Positions 61,370 through 64,000 of a stretch of 64,000 bases of DNA are shown piece by piece. Numbering within the stretch: the stretch's first letter is position 1; each line of letters starts with the position of its first letter. Origin of the DNA: Spirosoma oryzae (lineage in GTDB: Bacteria; Bacteroidota; Bacteroidia; Cytophagales; Spirosomataceae); NCBI RefSeq assembly GCF_003002825.1, contig NZ_PVTE01000015.1, positions 92,019 to 156,018 of the forward strand, read 5' to 3'. Made by a program: the position numbers and the translations under genes. Under the pieces are notes generated by a model. It was not told the DNA's origin and ran no database searches. It saw only the letters and a list, made by a program, of their open reading frames with translations.

Positions 61370-61423
61370 CTAATACAATTGGACCCTTTTCTGAACGCGG
61401 GGTAGGGGAGGGGGCACTAGACG

Positions 61424-61556
61424 AAAAGTGGCCTTCTCATGATTAGAATATCCGTCCACTTTTCTTGTTAAGCCAGTAATGTAGTTTTCTGCTTTTTCTG
61501 ACCACTTGTATCCGCTAAAATCAGTTTAGCGGACAATCACTGTTGTTTTCAAGTGG
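61424..61556. repeat. nested inverted repeats upstream of resolvase (candidate res/inversion site)
   Basis: AAAAGTGG (61424-61431) pairs with CCACTTTT (61456-61463). TCCGCTAAA (61511-61519) pairs perfectly with TTTAGCGGA (61525-61533). Around the latter, CCACTTG (61502-61508) pairs with CAAGTGG (61550-61556). Serine resolvases bind such dyad subsites next to their own gene, so this is a plausible res site. Confidence 0.55.
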
Positions 61557-61602
61557 GGTGGAAGCTTACTCTGTTCGTTGACCATTTCATATTCAGAAGA
61601 CC

Positions 61603-62190
61603 ATGAAGTTCGGTTACGCCCGCGTTTCTACGCATGAACAAATCCTCGATTTGCAAATCGATGCGTTGAAAGCAGCTGGCTGCGAACGCATCTATCAGGA
61701 AAAAGCCAGCGGCAGCAAGGCTGAACGACCAGAGCTCATGCGGATGCTCGACCAACTAAGAACAGGCGATACAGTCATCATTTGGAAACTAGACCGACTG
61801 GGCCGATCACTGGCACATCTGATTAAATTGGTCAGCGATCTGGAAGATCAAGGGGTGGGGCTACTCAGTCTGAATGATCCCATCGATACCACGACGCCAC
61901 AGGGACGGCTTGTCTTTCGTATTTTTGCCAGCCTGGCTGAATTTGAACGGGATGTGATCCGTGAGCGCACCATGGCCGGCGTAGCCTCAGCCCGCCGACG
62001 TGGGCGGTTACTAGGCAGACCTAAGGGATTGACTAAAAACGCTGAGCAAAAGGCCCGCTTGGCCGAGAGTCTATACAAAGACGAGAACTTCTCCGTCGAG
62101 CAAATCGCCCGTGAACTCCGCATCTCCAAAACGACTCTTTACAAATACCTCCGGCATCGGGGTGTTTCTATTGGCCTACCACCTAACTAA
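61603..62190 (+). CDS. serine recombinase (resolvase/invertase family)
   Basis: A 195-residue protein, the full length of small resolvases. The catalytic N-terminus is KFGYARVSTHEQILDLQIDA with Ser at about residue 9. Conserved blocks are KLDRLGRSLAHLIKLVSDLE and IFASLAEFERDVIRERTMAG. The C-terminal Hin-type HTH reads VEQIARELRISKTTLYKYLR. It catalyses site-specific recombination, such as plasmid dimer resolution or inversion. It lies 6 bp before the YhcG-like gene. Confidence 0.93.
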   Translation: MKFGYARVSTHEQILDLQIDALKAAGCERIYQEKASGSKAERPELMRMLDQLRTGDTVIIWKLDRLGRSLAHLIKLVSDLEDQGVGLLSLNDPIDTTTPQGRLVFRIFASLAEFERDVIRERTMAGVASARRRGRLLGRPKGLTKNAEQKARLAESLYKDENFSVEQIARELRISKTTLYKYLRHRGVSIGLPPN

Positions 62191-62196
62191 ACCCTG

Positions 62197-63195
62197 ATGG
62201 ATAGTTTATTAAGCTCAATTCGCCACATCATTCTCCAATCTCGGCAGAGTGCCGTCCGTTCGGTCAATCATGCCTTGACCTTGATGTACTGGCACATTGG
62301 CCAGGCAATCGTTGAAGATGAGCAACAAGGTCACCAACGGGCCGTCTATGGAAAAGCACTTATTAAAACCTTGTCTGAGACACTCGTCGCCGAGTATGGT
62401 GAAAACTTTTCGGGCCGAAATCTGCAATTGAGCCGACAACTCTACCTGACGTTTCCAAATGTGAACGCGCTGAGTTCACATTTGAGCTGGACCCACTACA
62501 AAGCACTGATGCGACTGGGAGGGACTGACCAGCGTACCTTCTACGGTGCTGAAACGGAGAAGAACGGCTGGACTGTACGCCAATTGGAGCGGCAGATCAA
62601 CAGCCAGCTCTACGAGCGGTTGTTGCTTAGTCAGGACAAAGAAAGCGTATTGGCTATCGCTCGCTCGGAGAGTAAACCTACCGAGCCACATCAACTTATC
62701 AAGGATCCGCTTGTGTTGGAATTTCTAGGTCTTAAACCGCAGGCCAGTTATTACGAATATGATCTGGAAAATGCTATCATTACCCACATTCAGGAGTTCC
62801 TTCTAGAACTGGGAAACGGATTTTCTTTTGTTGCGCGGCAAAAACGCATTTACATAGAAGGCGACGAGTTCAAGGTTGATTTAGTCTTCTACAACCGATT
62901 GTTACAATGTTTTGTGCTGCTGGAGTTGAAGTTGGATAAAATTACGCATCAGGACTTAGGACAGCTTCAGATGTATGTCAACTACTACGACCGATCGGTT
63001 CGGGAATCGTACGAGAATCCCACGATTGGCATTTTACTGTGCGCCGACAAGAACGACGCCGTAGTTCGCTACACCTTGCCCGAGAATAATACACAGCTCT
63101 TTGCCAGCAAGTATCAGCTGCATCTGCCCACTGAACAACAATTTATCGATGAGATTCTAAGGGAACTTCCTGACCAGCGTAAAGACTCAACTTGA
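62197..63195 (+). CDS. YhcG-like PDDEXK nuclease-domain protein (DUF1016)
   Basis: A 332-residue protein. The N-terminal DUF1016_N domain has LMYWHIGQAIVEDEQQG, YGKALIKTLSETLVAEYGEN and FSGRNLQLSRQLYLTFPN. The C-terminal PD-(D/E)xK domain has EFKVDLVFYNRLLQCFVLLE (catalytic D...ELK) and LGQLQMYVNYYDR. Length agrees with the family. These proteins are frequent cargo of mobile elements, and some act in defence or recombination. The 6-bp gap to the resolvase suggests co-transcription. Confidence 0.9.
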   Translation: MDSLLSSIRHIILQSRQSAVRSVNHALTLMYWHIGQAIVEDEQQGHQRAVYGKALIKTLSETLVAEYGENFSGRNLQLSRQLYLTFPNVNALSSHLSWTHYKALMRLGGTDQRTFYGAETEKNGWTVRQLERQINSQLYERLLLSQDKESVLAIARSESKPTEPHQLIKDPLVLEFLGLKPQASYYEYDLENAIITHIQEFLLELGNGFSFVARQKRIYIEGDEFKVDLVFYNRLLQCFVLLELKLDKITHQDLGQLQMYVNYYDRSVRESYENPTIGILLCADKNDAVVRYTLPENNTQLFASKYQLHLPTEQQFIDEILRELPDQRKDST

Positions 63196-63247
63196 TTATA
63201 TAGCTAAAGTATCTATTTATCGAGCTACACCAAGAAACCGTTTCAAG

Positions 63248-64000
63248 ATGACTGAATCAATACTTCAAGCTTACCTTAACGAACAGCACATCAGAACTGA
63301 TGTTTCGGAAAATGTTGAAAGTCTGAAAAAGGCCGTAGGGGAAATCACTACTTACCTTAAGAAGAAGAAGGAAAGGGCAGAACTAATACCGTTTACGCTT
63401 GTTGCACTCGACCCGATGGTGAGAGACATCGATCCAGTAGTAAAACAGGTGGAAACTATCATTATCAAAAATTGGCCTGCTTTTAAAAATAGTGTGACTG
63501 CCACTAAGGATAAATCCACTACATACATTCGGGCAGTCATACTTGAATCACTGAGCTAATTGTCTGAAGATGATGTGGCCACGGCAGCGCTGGTCTGGCT
63601 TACTGCCCGTGACGTGATCGGCCATTACCAACTGGGTTTGGAGGAGAGCGTGATAAGTGATCTTCTTCAGGAGCTGGCCGACCAAACGGAGGGAAAGGGA
63701 CAGGCTGCATGGGGAATAAGTCGTAAACTTCAGGTAGCTGAGTTTAAGAAAGAAGTCATATCCATCTCGGAAGTGAATGAGGCTGAAATAGATGAAAAAG
63801 TTCTAAAGAAGCACTTACTTGATGCGATGGTGTATTCTGGGTGGAGTCCGAATGTCGGAGGAGGAAAAAATCCTTATTATCAAGGTAATAATGATTGGCA
63901 CTGGCCAAAATATGCGGCAGAACAATCAGCTATCGGAATTACTGAAGTTGTGAACTCTGCCTTATCCGAACAATCGAAATCCCTTTCCTCTATACCTACC
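63248..64000 (+). pseudogene. GASH-like GTPase-associated protein, split by in-frame TAA, runs off window
   Basis: The frame from ATG 63248 reads ESILQAYLNEQHIRTDVSEN, then LIPFTLVALDPMVRDIDPVV and STTYIRAVILESLS, and stops at TAA (63557-63559). Without a frame change it continues LSEDDVATAALVWLTARDVI, GHYQLGLEESVISDLLQEL to base 64000. The two halves together resemble the all-helical GASH family of GTPase-associated conflict systems. No ATG starts the second half (only TTG 63560 or GTG 63575). So it is a nonsense-broken gene, or two coupled genes. The family call is from memory and moderate. Confidence 0.5.

Overview
The window looks like part of a large conjugative plasmid (or a plasmid-like integrated element) from a Bacteroidota bacterium, most likely order Cytophagales near Spirosoma. 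This rests on protein families largely restricted to that phylum (DUF2911, DUF6428, DUF6660, CTnDOT-type TraE-F-G-J-K-L-M-N-O, DUF3945, DUF2693, DUF4942), on promoters with the Bacteroidota -7 element TAnnTTTG, and on scarce Shine-Dalgarno sequences. The genus is inference; no rRNA or tRNA gene is visible.

Positions 1-28600 are a metal and metalloid resistance region, almost all on the minus strand. It starts with a periplasm-facing cluster (DUF3347, PepSY, DUF2231, methyltransferase, DUF2911, YncE propeller), followed by copper-type small Cys-rich proteins. Next comes a Zn/Cd/Co-type export block: YnfA, CPx P-type ATPase, NicO-like protein, DUF1345, ZIP, a CzcB adaptor and a CzcA-CzcC fusion. 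A degraded type I restriction fragment and unknown secreted proteins separate this from two arsenic operons. Operon 1 is ArsR, metallophosphoesterase, flavin monooxygenase, ACR3, second metallophosphoesterase. It faces a divergent, apparently exported, arsenate-reductase-like protein across a shared operator. Operon 2 is ArsR, DUF6428, GNAT.

Positions 28600-32000 hold small unknown plasmid genes and the replication region: six iterons, a 37-bp perfect inverted repeat that carries the iteron in both arms, and a RepB-family initiator. Positions 32000-45150 are the transfer operon(s) on the minus strand (accessory lipoproteins, TraO, N, M, L, K, J, G, F, E, then unknown membrane proteins, an RHH protein and ParA). 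The repeat-rich gap 45150-45614 is the best candidate for parS and/or oriT. It lies between ParA and the plus-strand mobilization genes (MobC-like, relaxase, VirD4-like coupling protein, XRE).

Positions 49700-61400 resemble a plasmid leading region: M23 peptidase, DUF3945, toprim primase-like protein, DUF2693, DUF4942 adenine methyltransferase, DUF3846, a RecE-like nuclease and many unknown small proteins. Some share a promoter/leader module. From 61400 to the end there is a serine resolvase with upstream inverted repeats, a YhcG-type nuclease, and a gene resembling the GTPase-associated GASH family that is split by an in-frame stop and runs off the window. This end may be a defence cargo cassette.
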